A DNA stretch of 64,000 nt from Streptomyces sp. LUP47B (GTDB lineage Bacteria > Actinomycetota > Actinomycetes > Streptomycetales > Streptomycetaceae): NCBI RefSeq assembly GCF_001746295.1, contig NZ_MJAH01000017.1, positions 62,001-126,000 of the forward strand. Direction: 5' to 3'. Both the position numbers and the translations under genes were made by a program. The notes below the pieces were generated by a model that searched no databases, had not been told where the DNA came from, and saw nothing but the letters and a program-made list of their open reading frames with translations. The number at the start of each line of letters is the position of its first letter. The first letter of the stretch is position 1. Shown here in pieces: positions 43,766 through 51,825 of the stretch.

Positions 43766-44122
43766 TCACCTGCCGCCGTTGTACGGCCCGTAGGGACCGT
43801 CGCTGCTCGAACCCCTGCCCCGGCCGCTGCGGCCGCCGCCCGGGAGGGCGCGGATAGCCGGGCGTACGTCGACCATGTAGACGATCGTCGCGATGAGACC
43901 GATGATCGGCAGGAACGACAGGATGTTGAAGATCAGGTTCACCACGAAGGCGAGCCCGAGGATGATCAGCCAGAAGGGCTTGGTCTTCTTGTCGGCCGCG
44001 CGGTAGGCGTCCTCACGGCGAATGGCAGCGTCGAACAGCGCGAAGCCGCTGAAAACGATCAGGGCCATGCTCAGCAGCCACATGAAGCCTGCGAACCCCT
44101 GCATCAGCACAACGTCCACCAC
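43766..44122 (-). CDS. DUF2516 small membrane protein
   Basis: A 118-residue membrane protein with three hydrophobic segments: FMWLLSMALIVFSGFALFDA, FWLIILGLAFVVNLIFNIL and LPIIGLIATIVYMVDVRPAI. A Gly/Arg/Ser tail follows. It fits the DUF2516 family of actinobacteria, of unknown role. The start is GTG 44122 or an internal ATG. It follows the HbhA-like and XRE genes on the same strand, a set that is usually kept together. Confidence 0.85.
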   Translation of the reverse strand: MVDVVLMQGFAGFMWLLSMALIVFSGFALFDAAIRREDAYRAADKKTKPFWLIILGLAFVVNLIFNILSFLPIIGLIATIVYMVDVRPAIRALPGGGRSGRGRGSSSDGPYGPYNGGR

Positions 44123-44193
44123 CCGACTCGGCTCGTCATTTCGCGATTACGCGGTCACCGTACCCGCTCCCGCGTGTCCGCTACCCGCAGAAC

Positions 44194-44222
44194 GGGCCGG
44201 GCACTCGGTAAGTGCCCGGCCC
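44194..44222 (-). terminator. terminator between HbhA-like and DUF2516 genes
   Basis: A 12-bp perfect stem (44194-44205 with 44211-44222) and a 5-nt loop. It is GC-rich, without a U run, 26 nt past the upstream gene's stop. Confidence 0.6.
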
Positions 44223-44248
44223 TGAGTCCTGAAGTGTCCCGCGGCGCC

Positions 44249-44932
44249 TTACTTGGCGGGCGGGGCCTTCTTCGCCGTCGTGGTCTTGCGCGCCGGCGTG
44301 GTCTTCTTGGCGGTGGTGGTGGTCGTCTTCTTCGCCGGGGCCGGGACGGCGGCGGTGGCCGTGGCCGGGGCGGGCTTCGCGGCCGGAGTCGCGGTCGCCG
44401 GCTGCTTGACCTCGCCCGGCTCGGCGTTCGGCTCGACGGCGATCGCCAGTTCCTCGATCTCCTCGGCGGCCTCGCCACGCCAGGTCTTGACGGCCTGCTC
44501 GCCGTGCTCGGCGACCTTCTCGTAGGTCTCCCGGGCCTTGACGGCGTACTCGGCGGCGACGCCGACACCGCGCAGGGCGAAGTCCTGGGCGGACTCGCCG
44601 AGCTTCTTCAGGTCCGCGTCGAGGGTGGTGCCGAGCTTCTTGATGTCCCCGTCCAGGCTGGTGATGAACTCACCGACCTTGCTCTGAAGGGTCTCCTGCG
44701 TCTCCTTGACCTTGGCGCCGGCCTCCTTGGCACGGGCCTGGGCCTTCTCCTGGACGGCCTTCGGGTCGGTGCCGCGCACGGCCTCGATACGGGCCGGCGC
44801 CTCGGCGCGCAGCTGCTCCACCAGGCCGGGCACCTTCTTGGCCTCCTGAAGGGCGAGGTCACCGGCGCCGGCGAGGAAGTAGAGCGGGGTCGGGTCCTTG
44901 ACGGCCTTGCGGATGTCGTCGGTGATGGCCAT
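44249..44932 (-). CDS. HbhA-like (heparin-binding hemagglutinin homologue) protein
   Basis: A 227-residue protein with an amphipathic helical core (residues about 5-165, for example KAVQEKAQARAKEAGAKVKE) and a C-terminal tail of Ala/Pro/Thr/Lys repeats (KKTTTTTAKKTTPARKTTTA). This is the layout of mycobacterial HbhA, where the lysine tail binds sulfated glycans or DNA and the coiled coil binds membranes. In a saprophyte the role is probably structural or lipid-related. ATG 44932 follows GGGAGGACC. It lies 74 nt after the XRE gene in the same direction. Confidence 0.82.
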   Translation of the reverse strand: MAITDDIRKAVKDPTPLYFLAGAGDLALQEAKKVPGLVEQLRAEAPARIEAVRGTDPKAVQEKAQARAKEAGAKVKETQETLQSKVGEFITSLDGDIKKLGTTLDADLKKLGESAQDFALRGVGVAAEYAVKARETYEKVAEHGEQAVKTWRGEAAEEIEELAIAVEPNAEPGEVKQPATATPAAKPAPATATAAVPAPAKKTTTTTAKKTTPARKTTTAKKAPPAK

Positions 44933-45006
44933 GGTGGTGGTCCTCCCGGGTCGCTTTCTGATGAGGGTTTTGGGTCCCGCGGTGCCAGTGAGTCTCCGGT
45001 GGGGTC

Positions 45007-45516
45007 TCAACTGGCCGTCCGGTGCGGGTCGGCGTCGCTGCCGTCGGTCTTACGGGGGTCTTCTACGGCGGTGTCGTCGTCCAGTACGTCACTGTCCTGG
45101 ACGTCGCTGCCCCGAAGGGCCGCACCGTCGCCCTGCGCGGCGGGTACCGCGTCCGGCGGGGCTATCTCGAACCCGTTCTCCTTGCGGAAGGATTCGTAGA
45201 TCTGGATCAGCACCTGCTTCTGCCGCTCGTTGAGCGTGGGATCGGCGAGGATGGCCGCACGTGTCTCCACGTCGTCCCGGTCCCGCTCCGCGTCGAGGAT
45301 GCCGGCCCGCACATACAAGGTCTCGGCGGAGATCCGCAGGGCCTTGGCGACCTGCTGCAACACCTCCGCGCTCGGCTTGCGCAGCCCGCGCTCGATCTGG
45401 CTCAGATACGGATTGGACACCCCGGCGGCATCGGCGAGCTGCCTGAGCGACAGCTGCGCGGTGCGCCGCTGTTCACGCAGGTATTCACCGAGATTGCCGA
45501 CGTTGAGCGATGCCAT
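45007..45516 (-). CDS. XRE-family DNA-binding regulator
   Basis: A 169-residue protein. The helix-turn-helix occupies residues about 8-65: LGEYLREQRRTAQLSLRQLA, then ADAAGVSNPYLSQIERGLRK and LRISAETLYVRAGIL. The helical part ends near residue 115 (LNERQKQVLIQIYESFRKEN), followed by an acidic disordered tail. It differs from BldD in its C-terminal half. ATG 45516 follows TGGAGAC. A perfect palindrome 31 nt upstream of the start suggests autoregulation. The downstream HbhA-like gene is probably in the same operon. Confidence 0.88.
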   Translation of the reverse strand: MASLNVGNLGEYLREQRRTAQLSLRQLADAAGVSNPYLSQIERGLRKPSAEVLQQVAKALRISAETLYVRAGILDAERDRDDVETRAAILADPTLNERQKQVLIQIYESFRKENGFEIAPPDAVPAAQGDGAALRGSDVQDSDVLDDDTAVEDPRKTDGSDADPHRTAS

Positions 45517-45546
45517 GTCTCCACCCTGCACCACCCACGCTAACTA

Positions 45547-45566
45547 TTGCAAGCACCCGCTTGCAA
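45547..45566. promoter_or_regulatory. perfect 20-bp inverted repeat upstream of the XRE gene
   Basis: TTGCAAGC-ACCC-GCTTGCAA is exactly symmetric in its 8-bp arms. On the minus strand it overlaps a possible promoter (TTTTGC ... TAGTTA) for the XRE gene. Its position fits an autoregulatory operator. Confidence 0.65.
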
Positions 45567-45645
45567 AAGTGTGCCATGCCACGCGGGGGCGGAGCCCCGT
45601 GCCTGAGCAGGGTAGGTGTCGGTGGGCTCTGCCAGGGTGTGCCTC

Positions 45646-46149
45646 GTGGATGAACTGGTGGAGCGTGTCGACGATCAAGATCGCGTGCTGGGGGTGGTGG
45701 TCGGACGCCGGCAGGCCATCCGGGAAGGTTGGCTGCACCGGGTCGCCGTGACGGTGTGTCGTGACGAGCGTGGGCGGATCCTCGTTCACCGGCGGTCGGA
45801 GCAGCTGTCGCGGTTCCCCGGGCTCTACGAGGTCATGGTCGGTGGCGCCGTGAACGTCGGCGAGTCCTACGTACAGGCCGCCGCGCGGGAGCTGGCCGAA
45901 GAGCTGGGCATTCGTGTGCTGCCGCGCCTGCTGTTCACGTTCCTCAACCGCAGCGGTTTGAGCCCTCACTGGCTCGGCGTGCACGAAGCCGTGGTGCCGG
46001 ACGCCATGGCCGCCGATGCCGATGAGGTCGCCTGGCACGGCTGGCTGACCGAGCCGGAGCTGCGGTCGGCCCTGCTGGAGTGGCGCTTCACCCCCGACAG
46101 CCACGAGGCCTTCAGCCGGTATCTGGCGTTCCGGACCGCCCGCTCCTGA
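45646..46149 (+). CDS. Nudix hydrolase
   Basis: A 167-residue Nudix protein. The Nudix box is complete: GGAVNVGESYVQAAARELAE followed by ELGI, matching GX5EX7REUXEEXGU. The N-terminal MDELVERVDDQDRVLGVVV and RREAIREGWLHR-like region resembles the IPP-isomerase/YfcD branch of Nudix enzymes, so an isoprenoid or nucleotide diphosphate substrate is possible. GTG 45646 gives the conserved N-terminus; GTG 45616 is an alternative. Confidence 0.87.
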   Translation: MDELVERVDDQDRVLGVVVGRRQAIREGWLHRVAVTVCRDERGRILVHRRSEQLSRFPGLYEVMVGGAVNVGESYVQAAARELAEELGIRVLPRLLFTFLNRSGLSPHWLGVHEAVVPDAMAADADEVAWHGWLTEPELRSALLEWRFTPDSHEAFSRYLAFRTARS

Positions 46150-46230
46150 CCTCGCCCGACTCACGGGCTGGGACGCCTGCTTGCGGCCAACGCGCCCTGC
46201 GAGAGCGGCTGTCCGTGGTAGGGAGTACGG

Positions 46231-46827
46231 ATGCTTGGTCGACTCCCGCTCGTTGAGCAGCTCGATGGCCTGCGGTCCGTGCTCTCCCGGAACGAGGTCC
46301 TGACCGACGTGCTGACCAGGGCGGCGACGCTGGAGCTGCCCGGCTGGTACGTCACGGCGGGCTGCCTGTTCCAGACGGTGTGGAACGTGGTCACCGACAG
46401 GCCTCCGGCCGGCGGCATCAAGGACTACGACATCTTCTACTTCGACGGCACCGACCTCTCCTGGGAGGCGGAGGATGCCGTGATCAAGGCAGGGCAGGAG
46501 GTGTTCGCCGGCCTGCCGGCCGAGGTGGAGATCCGCAACGAGGCCCGCGTGCATCTCTGGTACGAGCAGAAATTCGGCGTGCCCTGCCCTCCTCACGAGT
46601 CCACCGAGGCGGCGATCGACTCGTTCGCCGCGACGACTTGCTGTCTGGGGGTACGGCTGGATCCTGACGGTGGGTGGCGCGTCTATGCGCCCCACGGGCT
46701 CTCCGACGTGTTCAACCTGGTGGTCCGGCCCAACCCGGTCCTTGCCCCGCGGGAGGTCTATGAGGCCAAGGCGGCGCGCTGGCGGGAGGAATGGCCGGAG
46801 CTCACCGTGCTGCCGTGGCCGAAGTGA
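46231..46827 (+). CDS. nucleotidyltransferase-family protein (COG3575-like)
   Basis: A 198-residue protein of the COG3575 group. The family pattern is clear: LPGWYVTAGCLFQTVWNVVT, then IKDYDIFYFDGTDLSWEAED with the metal-binding DxD (DYD), VEIRNEARVHLWYEQKFG, and STEAAIDSFAATTCCLGVRL. It is distantly related to the polymerase-beta nucleotidyltransferase fold. The substrate is unknown. It is a single gene with no obvious partner. Confidence 0.85.
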   Translation: MLGRLPLVEQLDGLRSVLSRNEVLTDVLTRAATLELPGWYVTAGCLFQTVWNVVTDRPPAGGIKDYDIFYFDGTDLSWEAEDAVIKAGQEVFAGLPAEVEIRNEARVHLWYEQKFGVPCPPHESTEAAIDSFAATTCCLGVRLDPDGGWRVYAPHGLSDVFNLVVRPNPVLAPREVYEAKAARWREEWPELTVLPWPK

Positions 46828-46873
46828 CGCTCGGAGCCGTGATCACGCGGCGAATTCCGGGGCAGCCGACCCA

Positions 46874-46920
46874 CCGTCTCCGCGGCGCCGCCGCCCTCCG
46901 TCTCCGCGGCGCCGCCGCCC
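46874..46920. repeat. two tandem copies of a 24-bp GC-rich repeat
   Basis: The unit CCGTCTCCGCGGCGCCGCCG plus CCCT runs from 46874 to 46897 and again to 46920. It is in the non-coding gap before the VOC gene and is probably replication slippage of GC-rich sequence. Confidence 0.85.
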
Positions 46921-47071
46921 GCCGGGAGAACGCGCGGCCGGACGGCCAACCCGGCCTCGCCTGCGATGCGTTCACGCCCTTTGTTACTCGGGTTCGTCGC
47001 CCTCGCCCGTCAACACCAGTAGCGAGCGTGATGACGCTTGCGCTGCGAAACGGGTGCATAGGATCACCGGT

Positions 47072-47812
47072 ATGCCCCTGCGACCTGTTCAGGTGAACAT
47101 CAAGGCTCTTGACGGGCCGGCGGTCGGCCGGTTCTGGGCGGAGGCGCTCGGCTGGCATGCCTACAGCCCCGGTGTGACCACCTACGTCGGCCCCCCGGGC
47201 GGTCTCGTATGGCCGGACCCGGTCGGTGTCGGCATCGACGTCGTTCCCGTCCCGGAAGCCAAGACGGCCACGAAGAACCGTCTGCACCTCGATCTCGCCA
47301 CCACCTCCGCGGCCCATCAGGCGGAGCTGGTGGCGCGCCTGGAGGCTCTTGGCGCGACGCCCGTCGACGTGGGCCAGGGCGAGGTGCCCTGGGTGGTCCT
47401 CGCGGACCCGGAGGGCAACGAGTTCTGCGTGCTGGAGCCTCGCGAGGTCTACCGGGACACCGGGCCGATCGCCGCGGTGGTGGTCGACTGCGCGGACCCG
47501 CGGGCCATGGCTAGCTTCTGGGGCACGGCGACGGACTGGAGCCTGCACGAAGTGACCGACGATCAGGCGGTGTTGCGCTCCGCCGAGGGGGTCGGCCCGT
47601 ATCTCGAGTTCCTGCGCACGCCCGACGTGAAGAGCGTGCCGGACCGCGTCCACCTCGATCTGCTGCCCTACCCCGGTGACGACCAGGCGGCGGAGGTGGC
47701 CCGGCTGCGTGCCCTCGGCGCCACCGACCTCGACCTCGGCCAGGGCAACGTCCCCTGGACGTGCCTGTCCGACCCCGAGGGCCACGAGTTCTGCCTCCTC
47801 GCCCTGTCCTGA
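47072..47812 (+). CDS. two-domain VOC-superfamily protein
   Basis: A 246-residue protein with two tandem VOC (glyoxalase/bleomycin-resistance) modules, residues about 1-125 and 130-246. Each ends with the same pattern: GQGEVPWVVLADPEGNEFCV in the first and GQGNVPWTCLSDPEGHEFCL in the second. The first module starts VQVNIKALDGPAVGRFWAEA. Metal ligands are only partly kept, so it may bind a small molecule rather than catalyse glyoxalase chemistry. ATG 47072 begins the first domain. Confidence 0.87.
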   Translation: MPLRPVQVNIKALDGPAVGRFWAEALGWHAYSPGVTTYVGPPGGLVWPDPVGVGIDVVPVPEAKTATKNRLHLDLATTSAAHQAELVARLEALGATPVDVGQGEVPWVVLADPEGNEFCVLEPREVYRDTGPIAAVVVDCADPRAMASFWGTATDWSLHEVTDDQAVLRSAEGVGPYLEFLRTPDVKSVPDRVHLDLLPYPGDDQAAEVARLRALGATDLDLGQGNVPWTCLSDPEGHEFCLLALS

Positions 47813-47991
47813 CGCGGAGCCGCATCGGTCGGGCGACCCCGGTGACGGATGCGGTGAAGGCCCGGGGCACGGTGGTCGCGGTGGTAGGGCGTCGGCGTCC
47901 CTGAGCTGGACGCCGAGCCCGCCCCGAGCCCTCCACGTCGGTCGATTCCTCGCCCCGGGGCATTGTCAGTGCCGTGTGCGACGCTCGGCGC

Positions 47992-49746
47992 ATGGGGTTC
48001 TTTGACGATCTGGTGCTTGCTGAGGAACCGGCCGCCGAGCAGGCCGTGTTGGCCCGGTTACAACCACCGGGAGAGGACGACGGACGGTATGCGCCGCCCG
48101 TCGACCGGTTCGCGCCAGCGCTGTCGCCGCAGCTGGAAGTGGTCGGCGTGGGGGCCGAGACGCGGGTCCTGGTGACGGGGTGGTCCGTGTGGCCGCGGTC
48201 GGTCACCCTGCATCTGGCGGTGTACCGCAGGACCCGTCGGCAGGGCGGGGACGAGCGCCGGCAGTCCGGGCTGCGGGTGGGGCTGCTGCTCTCCGACGGA
48301 CGGCGGATGACCTCGCTGGACGGCACCGTGATGCGGGGCATCTCCTTCACCGGACCGCAGGGACGGACGCAGGAGGCGGCGACCGAGCAGGCGATCGGGC
48401 TGATCCCGTTGGATCCGGGCCTGCACCACTCCCACAGATCCCTGTTCAAGACGGACGTCGACCTGTATCTGGCGGAGCTCCCCCCGCCCGGGCAGACGCA
48501 GTTGGTCGTCGAGTGGCCGGACGAAGGCGTGCCCGAGACGCGTACTCCGGTGGACGTGGACGCGCTCCATGCCGCCGCACGCCGGGCGGTCGAGGTCTGG
48601 CCCGGCCTCGAGCCGGCGGAACAGGAGGGGCTGCCGAGTTCGTTCACGACGCTGTCGATCAGCGGACCGCCGACCTTCCTGGCGCCACCCCTCAACCGAC
48701 GCCAACGCGAGGCGCTACGGCGTGCGGAGGAGGCCCGGCAGCGCTACGTACCGCAGGCCGACTGGCAACGCATCGGCTACGGCGACTGGGGCGACGCCGC
48801 CCTGGTCAGGGCCCGGTTGGAGGCAGGCGCCCCGCCCGACGCCCGGGTGGGATGGCGTGGCACCACCCCGTTGCACCTCACGGCGGAACAGGGCTCGGCA
48901 CAGGCGGTGGCCGCGCTCCTGCCCCACGTCGCGGACGTCGACGTACGCGACGACGAGGAGCACACCCCGCTCTGGTACGCCGTGCACAGCATGGACGAGG
49001 CCACCGTGCGCGCGCTGATCGACGCCGGGGCGGACGTGTGGACACCGCAGGCGGAAGCCTGGTCGCCGGGGCGGCTGCTGCTGACCACGCCGCTCGCTCC
49101 GCTCGTCCGACACCTGCCGGGCGCGGTGGAGTTGCCCCGGGAGGAGGTCGCCGCCCAGCAGGCCGCGGACGCGCTCATCGCGGCCTTCGGTACGGAGCCG
49201 ATGTGGACCGAGGGCCTCGGTGTCTGCTTCGTACAGGGCCTTGACGAGGACGAGCTGATACGGCGGCTCGGTGCCGATCCCGCGCAGTGCCCGAGGGCCG
49301 ATCCCGACAACGCACCTTTCGACCCGATGGACTACGACGAGTCCCTGCGTTACGTGGGCGTCAGGGGCGTCGACGGTGCCCCCGGCGGCTGTGTGATCAC
49401 ACAGGACGGGTACATGCCGAGCGATGACGCCGTACTGCGGGCGATATCGGCGGGCACCACCGCCTACGGGGTGTACTTCAACCCGAAGGGCGGCACGTTC
49501 GGCACCCTGGCCCGTGACGGCGAGATCGTCGCCGGCGACGAGATCCACATCGGGCCGCACGACTCGGACCCGGACGCCTACTGGACCTTCCGTTTCTGGC
49601 AGCGCAAGCACGCGTTCCCCTACGGCGCCGACGTCCTCGCCTACTGCTGCGCCGCGGCGGGTCTGCGGATCAGCGACGGGCGGGACGCGGTCGACCGCCA
49701 CGCCGCCCACCGCTGGGTGCCCCTGCCGACGCGACTTCAGCGGTAG
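47992..49746 (+). CDS. large ankyrin-repeat protein of unknown function
   Basis: A 584-residue soluble protein. Residues 1-225 form a beta-rich domain unknown to me (LEVVGVGAETRVLVTGWSVW, SVTLHLAVYRR). Ankyrin repeats follow, about residues 260-375 (GTTPLHLTAEQGSAQAVAAL, HTPLWYAVHSMDEATVRALI). The C-terminal 200 residues (MWTEGLGVCFVQGLDEDELI, GCVITQDGYMPSDDAVLRAI, GAAGLRISDGRD-like end) resemble the DUF6461-type sensor seen in Streptomyces, including DELIRRLGADP. ATG 47992 is chosen. Protein-protein interaction is likely. Confidence 0.78.
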   Translation: MGFFDDLVLAEEPAAEQAVLARLQPPGEDDGRYAPPVDRFAPALSPQLEVVGVGAETRVLVTGWSVWPRSVTLHLAVYRRTRRQGGDERRQSGLRVGLLLSDGRRMTSLDGTVMRGISFTGPQGRTQEAATEQAIGLIPLDPGLHHSHRSLFKTDVDLYLAELPPPGQTQLVVEWPDEGVPETRTPVDVDALHAAARRAVEVWPGLEPAEQEGLPSSFTTLSISGPPTFLAPPLNRRQREALRRAEEARQRYVPQADWQRIGYGDWGDAALVRARLEAGAPPDARVGWRGTTPLHLTAEQGSAQAVAALLPHVADVDVRDDEEHTPLWYAVHSMDEATVRALIDAGADVWTPQAEAWSPGRLLLTTPLAPLVRHLPGAVELPREEVAAQQAADALIAAFGTEPMWTEGLGVCFVQGLDEDELIRRLGADPAQCPRADPDNAPFDPMDYDESLRYVGVRGVDGAPGGCVITQDGYMPSDDAVLRAISAGTTAYGVYFNPKGGTFGTLARDGEIVAGDEIHIGPHDSDPDAYWTFRFWQRKHAFPYGADVLAYCCAAAGLRISDGRDAVDRHAAHRWVPLPTRLQR

Positions 49747-49752
49747 GCCTGT

Positions 49753-50478
49753 TCAGGGGCGCCGCGCCACGAAGACCAGCTCCTTGCCCGGCCGGTCCGG
49801 CGCATCCCGTACGTCCTCCACCACGAACCCCCGCGCGACGAGCTCCGCCTCGACCTCCCCCCGCTCCCGGAAGCGCAAGGTCGAGTCGGAGGTCAGTGTC
49901 CGCCCGTCCGAGGCGAACAGATAGCTCCACCGGAACGACACCAACTGCCCGTCCACCCCGATGACGTCGACCCAGCTCTCCACCACCCCGACACCGGGCA
50001 CGTCCGTCACGGCGTAGGACGCCTCCCGGTTCCACTCCTCCCAGGCCCGCCACGCAGGGTCCCGCGTCTCGAACACCAGCCGCCCACCGGGCCGTAGCGC
50101 CCTGTACGCACCCCGCAGCGTCTCCCGCCAGGCATCCGCCTCCACGATCTGCTGGGCGACGTTGGCGGTCATGGTCGCCAAGTCGACGCGCAGCGGCGGA
50201 AGTCCGGACGCGTCCCCGTGGATCCAGCGGACCCGCTCACTCCCCGGCTTCCCCCGGGCCACGTCGAGCGAGGCGAGGGCGGGGTCGACCCCGACCACAT
50301 CGATCCCCCGCCCGGCCAGCAACAGCGCGAACACCCCCGTCCCGCAGCCGATGTCCAGCGCCCGCCGCGCCCCGAACTCCTCCACCATCCGGACATACGC
50401 GTCGAGGTCGCCGCGATCGGGTTCGAGCGCGTCATGGATCGCAGCGAGCCGTGGATGCGTGAAGCCTTCGTCAGCCAT
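49753..50478 (-). CDS. class I SAM-dependent methyltransferase
   Basis: A 241-residue methyltransferase. The SAM-binding motif I is RRALDIGCGTGVFALLLAGR near residue 40, then VVGVDPALASLDVARGKPG, DLATMTANVAQQIVEADAW and ALRPGGRLVFETRDPAWRAW, the standard order for small-molecule methyltransferases. The substrate is unknown. ATG 50478. It is convergent with the ankyrin gene (6-nt gap), and the next genes upstream on its strand are HAD and RraA-like proteins. Confidence 0.88.
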   Translation of the reverse strand: MADEGFTHPRLAAIHDALEPDRGDLDAYVRMVEEFGARRALDIGCGTGVFALLLAGRGIDVVGVDPALASLDVARGKPGSERVRWIHGDASGLPPLRVDLATMTANVAQQIVEADAWRETLRGAYRALRPGGRLVFETRDPAWRAWEEWNREASYAVTDVPGVGVVESWVDVIGVDGQLVSFRWSYLFASDGRTLTSDSTLRFRERGEVEAELVARGFVVEDVRDAPDRPGKELVFVARRP

Positions 50479-50530
50479 GCGAGCGAACGTAGGGGGAACG
50501 GGGCCCGGCCGACCACTCGATATCGTCCGG

Positions 50531-51028
50531 TCACCGCCCTCTTCTCGTCAGCCACTCCTCCAGCACCACGAAGTCCCCTTCGGTGAGCCCCACCTGGTGA
50601 TCCACTCGGTGCAGAAGAGCCCGTTCGGGATGATGGGAGGCCACCCAGGCCCGGTCGGCGTCGGTGATCTCGTCGTCGACCCAGACGAACGGTCGCCCGG
50701 CCGCCCAGGAAACGAGCGGGCGGGTCTTCCAGTGCAGGTGGGCCATCTCGTCGTCGTCCGAGTCCGGCCAGTCCACGAGCGGCAGCCGGGGCAGTCCGAG
50801 CCAGGGCGCCAGACCGGTGTTGGCGTCGTCCCCCCAGGTCGTGGCCCACACCAGCTCACAGCCCAGCGACGTCAGACGCGCGCCGAGCGCGGGATCGACA
50901 CGGGTCAGCAGCGGATGGTCGGTGACGGCCCCGGCCGGCGGAAAGGCCGGCTCGTACAGCGGATACGGCCCCGCCGCCCCGAAGGGCAGCAGTGTCCCGT
51001 CGACATCCAGGAAGAGAAGCACCCTCAA
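50531..51028 (-). CDS. HAD-domain hydrolase-like protein
   Basis: A 165-residue short HAD-superfamily protein. Motif I is VLLFLDVDGTLLPF (nucleophile Asp and acid Asp). Motif II is probably ELVWATTWGDDAN, and a late acidic motif is FVWVDDEITDADRAW. There is no cap domain, as in the secreted-type or polynucleotide 'HAD' family common in Streptomyces. The substrate is unknown. Its end is 52 nt before the start region of the methyltransferase gene and its start is 16 nt after the RraA-like stop. Confidence 0.82.
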   Translation of the reverse strand: MRVLLFLDVDGTLLPFGAAGPYPLYEPAFPPAGAVTDHPLLTRVDPALGARLTSLGCELVWATTWGDDANTGLAPWLGLPRLPLVDWPDSDDDEMAHLHWKTRPLVSWAAGRPFVWVDDEITDADRAWVASHHPERALLHRVDHQVGLTEGDFVVLEEWLTRRGR

Positions 51029-51044
51029 CCTCCAGCCCCCACCG

Positions 51045-51668
51045 TCACTCCTCGAACCCGGCCTCCGCGAGGATCTCGTCGATACGCGCCCGATGCGCCG
51101 CCTCCCACGCGTCGAGCGTCTCGGCCGCCTCCTTCGCCAGCTTGGCGCGGGCGGCGGCGAGGACGTCGGACCGGCGCGCGGCGGGGACCGCCACGACCCC
51201 CTCCTCGTCGGCGACCACCACGTCCCCGGCCTCGACCCGCACCCCGCCGCACCGCACCCGCCCGCCCAGCGGCGCCACGGCCTTCTTCGCGCCCGGGATC
51301 GGGATGACCCCTCGGGCGAACACCGGGAAACCGGCCTCCCGCACCTCGGCGAGGTCGCGGATCAGCCCGTCGGCGACGAACCCTGCGATCCCCCGCCGCT
51401 GCGCGACCGCGCACACGTTCCCGCCGGCCAGGGCGTAGTCGAGGTCCCCCGACTCGACCACGATGACCGAGCCGGCCGGCGCCCGGTGGATCGCGGCGTG
51501 CAGCATGAGGTTGTCGCCGGGAGGGCACCGTACGGTGAATGCCGGCCCCGCCACCCTCGGCACCGGCCCCCACAGTGGCCGGATCCCGCTGTCCATGACC
51601 TGGTCCCGACCGAGCAGATCGGCCAGGGTGGTCGTGGGAATGTCCGCAAACTCGGTGGTCTCGGTCAT
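51045..51668 (-). CDS. RraA/HMG-aldolase-like protein
   Basis: A 207-residue protein of the RraA / 4-hydroxy-4-methyl-2-oxoglutarate aldolase family. Diagnostic are VAGPAFTVRCPPGDNLMLHA, GGNVCAVAQRRGIAGFVADG and GLIRDLAEVREAGFPVFARG; the Arg-Asp pair binds a divalent metal and 2-oxoacid in aldolase members. VEAGDVVVADEEGVVAVPA completes the fold. It could be a pyruvate aldolase or, less likely, an RNase E inhibitor homologue. ATG 51668. Confidence 0.87.
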   Translation of the reverse strand: MTETTEFADIPTTTLADLLGRDQVMDSGIRPLWGPVPRVAGPAFTVRCPPGDNLMLHAAIHRAPAGSVIVVESGDLDYALAGGNVCAVAQRRGIAGFVADGLIRDLAEVREAGFPVFARGVIPIPGAKKAVAPLGGRVRCGGVRVEAGDVVVADEEGVVAVPAARRSDVLAAARAKLAKEAAETLDAWEAAHRARIDEILAEAGFEE

Positions 51669-51825
51669 GCCCCGGACGTTACCGTGCGTGCATGACTGCC
51701 GGGTCGGCCTTGTGCCGTGAGCGAGTTGGGTGCCCGGCCTCTGAGTGAGGCCGGGGAGGGCGAGAGGCCCTCCGCTTTCTCTGAGTCGTCCAGGACATGA
51801 CCGGAGACCAGAGAAAGCAGAGAGA

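Noticed and set aside
46874..46920. Regulatory repeat before the VOC gene
   Set aside because: Two adjacent copies of a very GC-rich 24-mer are best explained by replication slippage.
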